Source: CAZSDP01 sp964605665
GTDB taxonomy: Bacteria; Planctomycetota; UBA8108; UBA1146
Direction: 5' to 3'
NCBI GenBank assembly: GCA_964605665.1
Contig: CAZSDP010000004.1
Span: 62,001 to 126,000 of the forward strand
DNA length: 64,000 bases
Positions 44,074 through 52,778 of the stretch are shown here, piece by piece. Numbering within the stretch: the first letter of the stretch is position 1; each line of letters begins with the position of its first letter. The notes under the pieces are model-generated. The model worked only from the letters and a program-made list of their open reading frames with translations, did no database searches and was not told where the DNA came from. The position numbers and the translations under genes were made by a program.

Positions 44074-44964
44074 ATGGCGACCGCGCGCGAACTAAAAAAT
44101 AAGATTCGTTCGGTCTCGAACACGAAGAAGATCACACGGACGATGGAGATGATCTCCACCGCGAAGTCTCGTGTGTGTCAGAAGCGTATCGAGGCGGTAC
44201 AGCCCTACGGGGATAAGCTCGGCGAGATGCTTCGTGACCTCGGTCGCGGCGCCGCGGATCCTGAGAAGGCGACGGAGTATCCGCTTCTGCGGAGTCCCGA
44301 GCAGATTCGCAAAGAGGCGTTGATCGTGATCACCGCCAATCGCGGATTGTGCGGCGGTTACAACACCAACGTCTTGAAGTTGGCCGAGAAACGCCTCGAC
44401 CAGCTCGCCGCTGCTGGAACCGCCTCCGAAGTTCACATGATCGGCAAGAAGGGTAATGCCCGCTTCAAGTACCTCAATCGAGAGGTCGCCAAGTCGTACA
44501 TCCACTTCGATGACAAGCCGACTTATGAGCAGGCGGAAGAGTTGCTTCAGCCGCTGCTCGATCGATATGAGTCGGGCGAGATCGATGCGATCTCGATCAT
44601 CGTTTGTCACTACGAAACAGGTGCGCGGCAATTCCCGGTCGAACGGCCTTTGTTGCCCCTTAAAGCGGGGAGCGGCGAAGACGCGTCTGAGGAGGAGAGC
44701 GGCGGAAGCAAAGAGTTCATCCTCGAGCCGAACCCCGGCGCGATTCTCGGCGCTTTGCTACCGGTTTCCCTGAAAACAAGATTCTTCCAGTCGCTGGTCG
44801 AGGCCGCGGCTTGTGAACAGATCGCGCGTCGAGTTGCGATGAAAAACGCGACCGACAACGCGGAAGAGATGGGCCATACATACCGTCAGCTATACAACCG
44901 CACCCGGCAGGCGACGATCACCCAGGAAATTCTGGAAGTGATCGGCGGTTCCGAGAGCGTTTAA
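44074..44964 (+). CDS. atpG: F-type ATP synthase subunit gamma
   Basis: Central-stalk subunit, 296 residues. The N-terminus ATARELKNKIRSVSNTKKITRTMEMISTAK and the C-terminal MKNATDNAEEMGHTYRQLYNRTRQATITQEILEV blocks are those of gamma. A Ser/Glu-rich insertion (GSGEDASEEESGGSKEF, about residues 205-221) lies in the globular domain. ATG 44074 is preferred to GTG 44068 by conservation. An 89-base gap leads to atpD. Confidence 0.95.
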   Translation: MATARELKNKIRSVSNTKKITRTMEMISTAKSRVCQKRIEAVQPYGDKLGEMLRDLGRGAADPEKATEYPLLRSPEQIRKEALIVITANRGLCGGYNTNVLKLAEKRLDQLAAAGTASEVHMIGKKGNARFKYLNREVAKSYIHFDDKPTYEQAEELLQPLLDRYESGEIDAISIIVCHYETGARQFPVERPLLPLKAGSGEDASEEESGGSKEFILEPNPGAILGALLPVSLKTRFFQSLVEAAACEQIARRVAMKNATDNAEEMGHTYRQLYNRTRQATITQEILEVIGGSESV

Positions 44965-45053
44965 GTGAGCGGTTTGAAGGTCGTAACCTGATTTCGAAAA
45001 CCTAGATCGATTTCCTGCGGGCGGGCGCTCGCAGTGACGGATGGAGAACAACC

Positions 45054-46487
45054 GTGAGCACCAACACCGGTCGAGTGGTACAGGTGATCGGAGCGACGGT
45101 CGACGCAGAATTCCCCGAGGGGAGTCTGCCGAAGATCTACAGCGCACTAACGATCGATATGAGCGGAAGCACGCTCACCCTCGAGACCCAGCAGCACCTG
45201 GGTGGCAATCGCGTTCGCGCGGTGGCGATGGCTTCGACCGACGGAGTCGTTCGAAACATGCCGATTCTCGACACCGGCAGCCCGATCAAGGTCCCGGTGG
45301 GTGAGAAGGTCCTCGGTCGGGTGTTCAACCTGCTCGGGGAACCGGTCGACAAGCTTCCCGCGGTGACCGGAGTAGAGTCACGCCCCATTCACAAGGACTC
45401 GGTGAAGTTCGAGGACCTCGAGCCTTCCACCCAGGTCTTCGAGACGGGGATCAAGGTTGTCGACCTGCTGACGCCGTACTCCAAGGGTGGAAAGACCGGT
45501 CTCTTCGGAGGAGCGGGTCTTGGTAAGACGGTGTTGATTCAGGAACTGATCAACAACGTCGCCACCAAGCACGGCGGATACTCATGCTTCGCCGGAGTGG
45601 GGGAGAGAACCCGCGAAGGGAACGACCTTTGGAATGAAATGAAGGAAGCGGTGGTCACCACCGCTGACGGCAAAGAGTTCAGCGTGCTCGACCGAACCGT
45701 CTTGGTCTTCGGTCAGATGAACGAGCCTCCCGGTGCGCGACTTCGCGTCGCTCTCTCGGCGCTGACGATGGCGGAGCACTTCCGCGATTCGACTGGTTCT
45801 GACGTGCTGATCTTCATCGACAACATCTTCCGTTTCTCCCAGGCGGGATCGGAAGTGTCGGCGTTGCTCGGACGGATGCCTTCCGCGGTGGGATACCAGC
45901 CGACCTTGGCGACCGAGATGGGAATGCTCCAGGAGCGAATCACCTCCACGAAGCATGGCTCGATCACTTCGGTGCAAGCGGTCTATGTTCCCGCGGACGA
46001 CCTCACTGACCCGGCGCCCGCGGCCGCGTTCGCCCACCTCGATGCGACGACCGTTCTCGACCGGGGGATTTCCGGAAAAGGGATCTACCCCGCGATCGAC
46101 CCGCTGCTGTCGACCAGTCGGATCCTCGATCCGCAGGTGGTGGGGGACGAGCACTATGCAGTCGCCCGAGAGGTGCAGAGGATTCTGCAGCGCTACCGTG
46201 ACTTGCAGGACATCATCGCAATTCTCGGAATGGACGAGCTCTCGGAAGAGGACAAGATCCTCGTCGGGCGTGCGCGCCGGATCGAGCGATTCTTCTCGCA
46301 GCCTTTCAGCGTCGCTGAGACCTTCACCGGACTCAAAGGGAAGTACGTTGAAGTGGCCGATACCGTTCGTTCCTGCAAGGAATTGGTCGAGGGTAAGTGG
46401 GATCACTTGCCGGAGCAGGCGTTCCTCTACGTCGGCGCGATCGAGGAAGCGGCCGAGAAGGCCGAGAAGATGGCTGCCGAAGCTTAA
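45054..46487 (+). CDS. atpD: F-type ATP synthase subunit beta
   Basis: Catalytic subunit of F1, 477 residues. P-loop GGAGLGKT (usual GGAGVGKT), catalytic GERTREGNDLWNEM, DNIFRFSQAGSEVSALLGR, and the DELSEED lever followed by KILVGRARRIERFFSQPF. The start is GTG with GGAG seven bases upstream. All catalytic residues are intact, in contrast to the altered alpha P-loop. Confidence 0.98.
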   Translation: MSTNTGRVVQVIGATVDAEFPEGSLPKIYSALTIDMSGSTLTLETQQHLGGNRVRAVAMASTDGVVRNMPILDTGSPIKVPVGEKVLGRVFNLLGEPVDKLPAVTGVESRPIHKDSVKFEDLEPSTQVFETGIKVVDLLTPYSKGGKTGLFGGAGLGKTVLIQELINNVATKHGGYSCFAGVGERTREGNDLWNEMKEAVVTTADGKEFSVLDRTVLVFGQMNEPPGARLRVALSALTMAEHFRDSTGSDVLIFIDNIFRFSQAGSEVSALLGRMPSAVGYQPTLATEMGMLQERITSTKHGSITSVQAVYVPADDLTDPAPAAAFAHLDATTVLDRGISGKGIYPAIDPLLSTSRILDPQVVGDEHYAVAREVQRILQRYRDLQDIIAILGMDELSEEDKILVGRARRIERFFSQPFSVAETFTGLKGKYVEVADTVRSCKELVEGKWDHLPEQAFLYVGAIEEAAEKAEKMAAEA

Positions 46488-46507
46488 GAGGTTGAAGGAA
46501 CAACACC

Positions 46508-46771
46508 ATGGCTATGTTGCACTGCCAAGTCTTGACTCCTGAGGGAAGCGCATTTGATGGCGAAGCGACCTTCGTCGACGCCCAAGCGTTGGACGGTCGT
46601 GTCGGGATTTTGCCCCGCCACGCTCCTTTGTTGACGGTCCTCGGCGAAGGCCCCCTTATGGTCAAGCTCCCCGATAACACCGAGAAGAAGTGGAAGGTCG
46701 ACGGTGGCTTTCTGCAGGTACTAGATAACCGCGTCTCGGTCGTTGCGGAGCGGCTGTCCGAATCGAGCTAA
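46508..46771 (+). CDS. atpC: F-type ATP synthase subunit epsilon, short form
   Basis: Only 87 residues, against 130-140 in most bacteria. The N-terminal beta sandwich is complete (LHCQVLTPEGSAFDGEATFVDAQALDGRVGILPRHAPLL ... VDGGFLQVLDNRVSVVAE), but translation stops right after it, so the C-terminal helical hairpin that inhibits ATP hydrolysis is missing. Short forms are known in some phyla. A clear terminator hairpin follows within 25 bases, so this is not an obvious truncation by mutation. GAAGGA lies upstream of the ATG. Confidence 0.95.
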   Translation: MAMLHCQVLTPEGSAFDGEATFVDAQALDGRVGILPRHAPLLTVLGEGPLMVKLPDNTEKKWKVDGGFLQVLDNRVSVVAERLSESS

Positions 46772-46793
46772 TAGGTCGATTCAGCATGGTCTT

Positions 46794-46829
46794 GGCAAGA
46801 GGGATGGTCTGACGACCATCCCTCTTGCT
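46794..46829 (+). terminator. Terminator hairpin of the atp operon
   Basis: CAAGAGGGATGGTC (46796-46809) pairs perfectly with GACCATCCCTCTTG (46814-46827) around a TGAC loop, extended by one G-C and one wobble pair. It lies 22 bases after the atpC stop. There is no T run after it, so efficient termination may need another factor, or the hairpin protects the 3' end. Confidence 0.75.
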
Positions 46830-46860
46830 ATGAGTAGACGTCCTGAATGAGGGTGGCACG

Positions 46861-47432
46861 ATGAAACTCAAACCAAAATCGGTGGATCACTATCTTTCGA
46901 TGCTTCCCACCGACCGACGCGAAGCGTTAGAGGCAGTGCGCCAGGTGGTGAACGAGAATCTGAACGAAGGATTCGTCGAGGGCATCCAGTACGGGATGAT
47001 CGGTTGGTTCGTTCCTCACGAGGTCTACCCGGCCGGATATCACTGCGATGCTTCTCAGCCGCTTCCCTTTGCGAGTCTCGCGGCGCAGAAGAACCACCTG
47101 GCGATCTACCTGATGTGCATCTACAGCTCGGAAGAGCAGGAGACCAAGTTCCGAGTCGCCTGGCTGAAGACCGGCAAGAAACTCGACATGGGCAAGTCTT
47201 GTGTCCGTTTCAAGAAACTGGAAGACGTTCCTCTCGAAGTGATCGGTGATGCGATCGCGAGAGTTTCGGTCGAAGACTACATCGAGACTTACGAATCGAA
47301 GGTAAAGCCGGGAGGGAAGTCTACTTCGGCGAAGAAGAAGACTACGAAGAAGAAGACTACGAAGAAAAAGACTACGAAGAAAAAGACTACGAAGAAGAAG
47401 ACCGCGAAGAAGAAGACCGCGAAGAAGAAGAC
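46861..47432 (+). CDS. DUF1801-type protein with Lys-rich repeat tail, 3' end lost in gap
   Basis: The first 145 residues match the DUF1801/YdhG-like fold: SVDHYLSMLPTDRREALEAVRQVVNEN, then EGIQYGMIGWFVP, LAAQKNHLAIYLMC and GKSCVRFKKLEDVPLEVIGDAI. The C-terminus turns into KKKTT/KKKTA repeats that run into the 100-N assembly gap, so the true end and length are unknown. The open frame that continues across the Ns is an artefact. Lys-rich tails of this kind resemble histone-H1-like DNA-binding tails, so the protein may bind nucleic acid; the function of DUF1801 itself is unknown. GAGGGTGG lies before the ATG. Confidence 0.8.
47332..47432 (+). repeat. 15-nt coding tandem repeat (KKKTT/KKKTA) running into the gap
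   Basis: Unit AAGAAGAAGACTACG, about 6.7 copies visible; the last copies use ACCGCG (Thr-Ala) in place of ACTACG. Copies are nearly identical at the DNA level, some with AAA for AAG. The array stops only because the assembly stops, so its copy number is unknown. Confidence 0.95.
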
Positions 47433-47532
47433 NNNNNNNNNNNNNNNNNNNNNNNNNNNNNNNNNNNNNNNNNNNNNNNNNNNNNNNNNNNNNNNNNNNN
47501 NNNNNNNNNNNNNNNNNNNNNNNNNNNNNNNN
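47433..47532. other. Assembly gap (100 N)
   Basis: Exactly 100 N, the conventional placeholder for a gap of unknown length. It is flanked by a 15-nt repeat on the left and a 17-nt repeat on the right, so it most likely marks a collapsed repetitive stretch. The distance across it should not be trusted. Confidence 0.98.
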
Positions 47533-47583
47533 CCCCTCCAACTGCAGACCCCCTCCAACTGCAGACCCCCTCCAACTGCAGAC
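47533..47583 (+). repeat. 17-nt tandem repeat beside the gap, at least 3 copies
   Basis: Three identical copies of CCCCTCCAACTGCAGAC start at 47533, 47550 and 47567. The left end is hidden by the gap, so more copies are likely. Each copy contains a PstI-like CTGCAG. It lies 22 bases before the start of the DUF1579 gene. Confidence 0.95.
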
Positions 47584-47605
47584 ATAGCCGAAGGAAGGTT
47601 TCGTG

Positions 47606-48673
47606 ATGCAACGACTTCTCCTTGCGATCACCCTGCTCCCCGCATTGATGCTTCCCCTCTTCGGAGGTGATGAAGAGAAGGTCGAATTGGCCGAGCCGCT
47701 TGCGAAATTCTCCAAGCTCCTCGGCGATTGGGATGGCGCGGGAACAGTCCAAATGCAACCGGGAATGCCGAAGATGGATTGGACGTCTCACGGAACCCTC
47801 AGCGTTGTTCTCGATGGGAAGTTCATACTGAATGAGATGGAACTCGACTTCGGCGGGATGATCCCACGCATATTTTATCGCACCTACTACGGCTACGATG
47901 CCTCCCGCGATGAGCTGGTCTGTTACAGCGTGGGAAACACGGGGCTCATGTCGGTCAGTGATCGTGCCTACTGGGCGGACGATGAGACACTCGTCGTGGT
48001 CGAATTGGCGGAGCAAGACGGAGTGGAGATGATCAGTCGAGCGATCACAACCATCAAAGATGGGGTCCATCGGTATCGGTGGGAATCGGCGACAGGGGCC
48101 CAACCGTTTGAACTCATGATTGAGGGAACGATGCAGCGATCGGAGACCTCGTTTCAGATCAGTGCAGAAGACTGGGCGAACAGTTTCATGCAGGTGCCCG
48201 CTCCGGCACCGATGCAAAAGTTGGCGCGGATGGCGGGGCAGTACGTGATGGAAGGGGACTACCACATGTTCCCAGGGCAGCCCCCGATTCCGGTCGCCAG
48301 CAATGAGACGATCAAGGCGGTCTTCGGTGGTCACGTGCTGATGTTCCACTCCGATGGGATTCCGAACCCAGCGACCGACAACTTCGAGTACGAGGCGTTT
48401 GCCTACATGGTCTGGGATCCGACTCGCGGGAAGTTTCGCCAGTTTTGGCTCAACAACATGGGTGAATGTTCAGCTCATGAACACGGTATGGTCGGCGAAA
48501 ATCTGTTGGTCTCAACGATGGCCCGTTGGCAGCTCGATACACCGGAAGCGGTCCGGGGGACGTTGGAGCTCGATGAAAATGGGGTTCCCGTGAGGGTCTG
48601 GATGGATCGACTCCTTTCTACCGATCAACCGAAGCGGGCATTTTCCGGCACTTACAAAAAGAAGTCGGAGTGA
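47606..48673 (+). CDS. Secreted protein with two DUF1579-like domains
   Basis: Exported protein of 355 residues. Signal peptide MQRLLLAITLLPALMLPLFGG. Two homologous beta-barrel-like halves: FSKLLGDWDGAGTVQMQPG ... GKFILNEMELDFGG at about residues 35-75, and LARMAGQYVMEGDYHMFPG ... GGHVLMFHSDGIP at about 208-250. Both carry the LxGxWxxxG and the YYGYD/FAYMVWD strands of DUF1579. ATG 47606 follows GTG 47603; GAAGGAAGG lies upstream. Function unknown; members may bind a small hydrophobic ligand. The next gene starts four bases after its stop. Confidence 0.75.
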   Translation: MQRLLLAITLLPALMLPLFGGDEEKVELAEPLAKFSKLLGDWDGAGTVQMQPGMPKMDWTSHGTLSVVLDGKFILNEMELDFGGMIPRIFYRTYYGYDASRDELVCYSVGNTGLMSVSDRAYWADDETLVVVELAEQDGVEMISRAITTIKDGVHRYRWESATGAQPFELMIEGTMQRSETSFQISAEDWANSFMQVPAPAPMQKLARMAGQYVMEGDYHMFPGQPPIPVASNETIKAVFGGHVLMFHSDGIPNPATDNFEYEAFAYMVWDPTRGKFRQFWLNNMGECSAHEHGMVGENLLVSTMARWQLDTPEAVRGTLELDENGVPVRVWMDRLLSTDQPKRAFSGTYKKKSE

Positions 48674-48676
48674 GCA

Positions 48677-49279
48677 GTGTCGTCAAAGGTGAAAGCAACA
48701 GTTGATGAGTACATCACCCAGTCCGATCGCTGGGAGCCGGAGTTGTCCAAGCTTCGGAAGATCCTCACCTCGACTGAGCTCACCGAGGAGGTGAAGTGGG
48801 GTGCTCCCTGCTACACCCTGGATGGCAAGTTGGTGGTGGGGCTCACCGCCTTCAAGGAGCATGTGGCCCTTTGGTTCCATCAGGGCGCGCTTCTCGAAGA
48901 TCGAGATCAGGTTCTGATCAACGCCCAACAGGGACGGACGAAAGCGCTGAGGCAGTGGCGCTTTACAAAGATCGCAGAGATCAAAGTCCGGCAGATCAAG
49001 AGCTACCTGAAAGAGGCGATCGAGCTGCAGCGCGCCGGCCGAACAGTGCCGATCGTACGGAATCAGCCGGTGGTTGTCCCTGCCGAGTTGAAGCGCGCCT
49101 TAGCGGCGGATGTCGAGGCGAAGGATGGTTTTGACAGTCTTACTCCCGGCAAGCAGAGGGAGTATGCGGACCACATCGCAACCGCAAAACGGGCCGATAC
49201 CAAGGAGAAGCGGCTGGCGAAGATCTTGCCGATGATCACCGAGGGTAAGGGGCTTCACGACAAGTATCGAAAGCGCTGA
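48677..49279 (+). CDS. DUF1801/YdeI-family protein
   Basis: Cytoplasmic protein of 200 residues. Residues 1-115 are the DUF1801 fold (VDEYITQSDRWEPELSKLRKIL, VKWGAPCYTLDGKLVVGLTAFKEHVALWF), and residues 135-200 the YdeI/OmdA-type C-terminal helix pair (ALAADVEAKDGFDSLTPGKQREYADHIATAKRADTKEKRLAKILPM). The start is GTG with GGAG upstream, four bases after the DUF1579 stop, so the two are an operon. The YdeI family is linked to peptide-stress resistance in E. coli, but the mechanism is not known. Confidence 0.82.
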   Translation: MSSKVKATVDEYITQSDRWEPELSKLRKILTSTELTEEVKWGAPCYTLDGKLVVGLTAFKEHVALWFHQGALLEDRDQVLINAQQGRTKALRQWRFTKIAEIKVRQIKSYLKEAIELQRAGRTVPIVRNQPVVVPAELKRALAADVEAKDGFDSLTPGKQREYADHIATAKRADTKEKRLAKILPMITEGKGLHDKYRKR

Positions 49280-49396
49280 AGGAGAACAGCGCCACTCTTT
49301 CTGACACCGGCCCGGTCGGTATCCCGCGAGTCAAAGGAGATGTCTCGGATCGAGTCAGAGCTCTCGGTCTGGGCTTCACTGTGTTACGGTAGGGCT

Positions 49397-50578
49397 ATGA
49401 AAAAGCAAAACGGGCGATCTCTCTCGAATCCTCGGTTCTCTTTGATCAGGGTACTCTGGTGTCTACTTTTCGTGGTTCCCAGTGGTCTCGAGGCACAAAC
49501 TACCGATATTCTGAATTTGGGACGTGGAAACGTCACGGTCCACATCCCTTCCTCCTATGATCCAACGCAGCCGACCCCGTTGCTGATGATGCTCCATGGG
49601 TATAGTTCTTCGGGGAGTTTCATGGAGAACTACTTCCAGTTCTTACCGCTCACCGAGCAGCACGGCTTTATCTACCTCTATCCGGATGGGTCGGTCGACA
49701 GCTTCGGATTTCGATTTTGGAATGCGACCGATGCTTGCTGCAATTTCGATGGCTCCGCGATCGATGATGTCGGTTACCTCACTCAGCTCATCGACGCGGT
49801 GTCCGCGGCGTATCATGTCGATCCTCTCCGGATTCATTTGGTCGGTCACTCCAATGGGGGTTTCATGGCCCACCGGATGGCGTGTGTAGACCCGAACCGA
49901 TTTGCATCGATCGTCAGTTTCGCGGGAGCTGCCTTCAATAATCCCGCCAACTGCGGCGCTACCGATCCGGTGCACGTGCTGCAGATTCATGGGACCCTCG
50001 ATGCCGTGGTGGGCTACAACGGAGGGACCATCGCCGCGCCGTATCCATCGGCGCTGGGGTCGTGCCAGCAGTGGGTTTCCCGCAATGGTTGTTTTGGTGC
50101 TCCGGTCAGCGGGAACAGCATCAATCTCGATGGCGGGATCTTTGGAAATGAAACCACTGTCGATCGCTGGGAGAATGGCTGCGTCGTCAATGGCAGCGTC
50201 GAGCTGTGGTCGATCTTATTGGGTGGCCATCTCCCGATACCGAGTTTTCAGATGTCGGACCTGATCTTTCAGCACATATTGGATCACCCCAAAGTCGCGG
50301 TGGGGCCGCCGCCCGGATTCGTTCGTGGAGATACCAATGGAGATTTGGGAGTCGATCTGTCCGATGCGATCGTGATCCTCAACCATCTCTTCAGCGGGGG
50401 AGATCTCGGTTGCCGGGAAGCGGCGAATTGTAATTCAGATCAGACCCTCGATCTCTCCGACGGAATCTATCTCCTCGGGTATCTCTTCGGGTCGGGACCT
50501 GCACCAGGAGATCCCTTCTCGACCTGCGGGGATCAACCGATGTGGCTCGATTGTCAAACGCCGATCGCCTGCCCGTGA
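49397..50578 (+). CDS. Secreted PHB-depolymerase/feruloyl-esterase-like enzyme with dockerin-like C-terminus
   Basis: Alpha/beta-hydrolase of the LpqC/poly(3-hydroxybutyrate)-depolymerase family, 393 residues. Signal peptide RVLWCLLFVVPSGLEAQ. The nucleophile Ser is in VGHSNGGFMAHRM (about residue 156), the acid Asp in HGTLDAVV and the His in GGHLPIPS. The oxyanion strand is MMLHGYSSSG. The last 85 residues are the shared dockerin-like module (FVRGDTNGDLGVDLSDAIVILNHLFSGG ... IACP-stop). ATG 49397 has AGGG close upstream. A secreted esterase attached to the surface through its tail is the simplest reading; the ester substrate is unknown. Confidence 0.8.
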   Translation: MKKQNGRSLSNPRFSLIRVLWCLLFVVPSGLEAQTTDILNLGRGNVTVHIPSSYDPTQPTPLLMMLHGYSSSGSFMENYFQFLPLTEQHGFIYLYPDGSVDSFGFRFWNATDACCNFDGSAIDDVGYLTQLIDAVSAAYHVDPLRIHLVGHSNGGFMAHRMACVDPNRFASIVSFAGAAFNNPANCGATDPVHVLQIHGTLDAVVGYNGGTIAAPYPSALGSCQQWVSRNGCFGAPVSGNSINLDGGIFGNETTVDRWENGCVVNGSVELWSILLGGHLPIPSFQMSDLIFQHILDHPKVAVGPPPGFVRGDTNGDLGVDLSDAIVILNHLFSGGDLGCREAANCNSDQTLDLSDGIYLLGYLFGSGPAPGDPFSTCGDQPMWLDCQTPIACP

Positions 50579-50678
50579 GAGTCTCCTTTTCGCGGAGAGA
50601 ACACTTGGTCACCACGCTGCTGCGGAGGAGCTGAACCTCTTCAGGACAGATCTCCCCTCGCCAGCGGCGGACGCGCGC

Positions 50679-52778
50679 CTATTCGGTCGCGACTCCGATC
50701 TCCGCCGCCGATGCCCACGGTCTCCCGTTGATTTCGGAAAGAGCGATAAAGCGCAGGTAACGAGTCTGCAGAGGCTGGTCGAAGGGGATCGACCGCTCCC
50801 CAGGTTTCGCCTTCATCCCTTGGAAGCTCCCCTCCGCCGCGGTGGTGAAGGTTTGTCCGTCGAGACTGGTGGCGACGCGATAATCCACGACCGTTCCATT
50901 GCCGCCCCCAGGGCGGGGGAGATAACGAACTCCAGTGATCGAGATCGCCCTGCCGAGATCGATGGTGATCTGATGCGGATGCTCTTGAGGACCGCCGCGA
51001 TACTTCGTGTGCCAGATCGTGCTGGGGTCTCCATCGATGGCGTGAGCTGCCGCTTCCGCCGCGGCCTCTTCACTCGAAACTGAGCGGATCTGCCAATCGG
51101 CGTGGTGGGGGGGGAGAGTCGAAATCCAATCGCGAGCAGCGACCAGTGGACCTTCGATCGGCGCCCCCGTTGCTCGATTGAGACTGAGTTGCGCTCCGGT
51201 GTCCTGGAACCACCGCTCCATTTCTTCCGCCAAGCTCAGCACCAGCTCCGGTTCACTTCGAGCGAGGTCGTCGGTCTCTCCGAGGTCAGCCGCCAAGTCG
51301 TACAGTTCGAAACGTGGCTGCGCGTGGAAGAAGATCAACTTGTGGTGACCTCGCCGAATCGCGGTGTACGGTTCGATCCCGGGTCCGCTGGCTCCCCATT
51401 GATGGGGCTGATGCCAGACGAGGGGGCGTTCAGCTAGCCCTTGCTTCTCACCGCGGAGGGTCGGGCTCAAGTCGACCGCGTCGATCTCTTCCTCGCGACT
51501 CGATTTCGCTCCTGCTGCGGCGAGGAGGGTGGCAAAGAAATCTTGGCTGATGATCGGAGTGTCGGAACGACTGCCGGCGGTGACGATACCAGGCCAACGG
51601 ATGATGGTGGGGACCCGGGTGCCTCCCTCATAAGCGGAACCTTTCCCACTGCGCAGCGGGGCATTGTGCGTATGGCGAGGCCCTCCTCGACCGTGGGCGG
51701 AAAGTCCTCCATTGTCGCTGCTGAAGATGATCAGCGTCTTATCTGCGACTCCGAGTCGATCGAGAGTCGCGAGGATTTGACCGAGAGCGTCGTCGACTGT
51801 CTCGATCATCGTGGCGTACGCTGCTTCTTTCCGGTGGAGCTGCGAGTAGGTGGGGAGCTTCTTCTCGTTCGCCATGATCGGGGTGTGGACTGCGTAGGGA
51901 CAGAAGCTCAAGTAGAAGGGAGAATCGGTGGCAACCGCCTCTTCCAACGCGGTGATCGTTTCGCGGGTGATCGCCTCGGTCAGAAAGATCTCTTCACCGT
52001 GATACTTCTCCAATCCGGGCACATCCCACACTGTCGTGCGGCTCCCCAGCTTCCCTTCGCGACCGGCCACCGAGAAGTGATCGGTTCCGCGAAAGCTCCC
52101 CGGTCCTCCCGAAGCGTGTCCCGCGATGTTCACGTCGAAGCCGAGGTTCTTTGGATCTGCGCCGCTGGTGTCGTGTGCCCCAAAGTGGGCCTTGCCGGCA
52201 TGAATTGTGTGATAGCCGACCGACTTCAGCAGCTTCGGTAGCGTCTCATCCTCGCGGGAAAGTCCGTTCAGACGCCAAGGAGGAGCGGCGATCTGAGGGT
52301 GCGATCGCGAGGTGTCTTTGTCGCGGTGGAGGATCCAGTAGGTGATCTGACTCCGCCCAGGGTCCTGCCCGGTGAGGATACTGGTACGGGTCGGCGTGCA
52401 CACTGGCGCGGAGGCATAAGCGTTGGTGAAGCGCATCCCTTCCGCCGCCAGTTGTTCGAGATGGACCGTTCGATAGCGTCGATTGAATTCGGTGACCTCT
52501 GGACCGAGGGGAACCGAAACATCTTGCCACCCTAAGTCATCGACGAGGAAGAGAATCAGGTTGGGAGGACCACTCTTCGCTCCGGTCGTTGTCTCGGAGT
52601 CTGTGAAAGCGACGCTGGTCGAGCTCGCAAGAGAGAGCTCGAGGAGAAGGAGTGAGCAAAGGGTTAGGCTTAGGACAGTCAGTCGCTGACCACGGCGGAA
52701 ATTGGCAGGTGGATCGGCGGGGCATCTCCCCGAACCGCCCGTTTGTCCCGTCTTGATCGATCGTCGATCACTCAGCAT
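50679..52778 (-). CDS. Secreted sulfatase with C-terminal F5/8-type (CBM32-like) domain
   Basis: Type I sulfatase of 699 residues. It has a long basic N-region followed by a signal peptide (about residues 30-55). The metal-binding ILFLVDDLGWQDV is followed by the active-site motif CTPTRTSILTG, in which Cys127 would be converted to formylglycine. Later motifs include HAGKAHFG and IFSSDNGGLSAHG. Residues about 560-699 are a discoidin/F5-8 C domain (AAHAIDGDPSTIWHTKYRGG, ITIDLGRAISITGVRYLPRPGG), likely to bind sugar. The start overlaps the GH95 stop by 11 bases, so the pair is co-translated and probably acts on one sulfated, fucose-bearing polysaccharide. Confidence 0.9.
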   Translation of the reverse strand: MLSDRRSIKTGQTGGSGRCPADPPANFRRGQRLTVLSLTLCSLLLLELSLASSTSVAFTDSETTTGAKSGPPNLILFLVDDLGWQDVSVPLGPEVTEFNRRYRTVHLEQLAAEGMRFTNAYASAPVCTPTRTSILTGQDPGRSQITYWILHRDKDTSRSHPQIAAPPWRLNGLSREDETLPKLLKSVGYHTIHAGKAHFGAHDTSGADPKNLGFDVNIAGHASGGPGSFRGTDHFSVAGREGKLGSRTTVWDVPGLEKYHGEEIFLTEAITRETITALEEAVATDSPFYLSFCPYAVHTPIMANEKKLPTYSQLHRKEAAYATMIETVDDALGQILATLDRLGVADKTLIIFSSDNGGLSAHGRGGPRHTHNAPLRSGKGSAYEGGTRVPTIIRWPGIVTAGSRSDTPIISQDFFATLLAAAGAKSSREEEIDAVDLSPTLRGEKQGLAERPLVWHQPHQWGASGPGIEPYTAIRRGHHKLIFFHAQPRFELYDLAADLGETDDLARSEPELVLSLAEEMERWFQDTGAQLSLNRATGAPIEGPLVAARDWISTLPPHHADWQIRSVSSEEAAAEAAAHAIDGDPSTIWHTKYRGGPQEHPHQITIDLGRAISITGVRYLPRPGGGNGTVVDYRVATSLDGQTFTTAAEGSFQGMKAKPGERSIPFDQPLQTRYLRFIALSEINGRPWASAAEIGVATE

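Noticed and set aside
47433..48349. Open frames that run through the 100 Ns on both strands
   Set aside because: They exist only because the gap is read as codons; the gap length is arbitrary.
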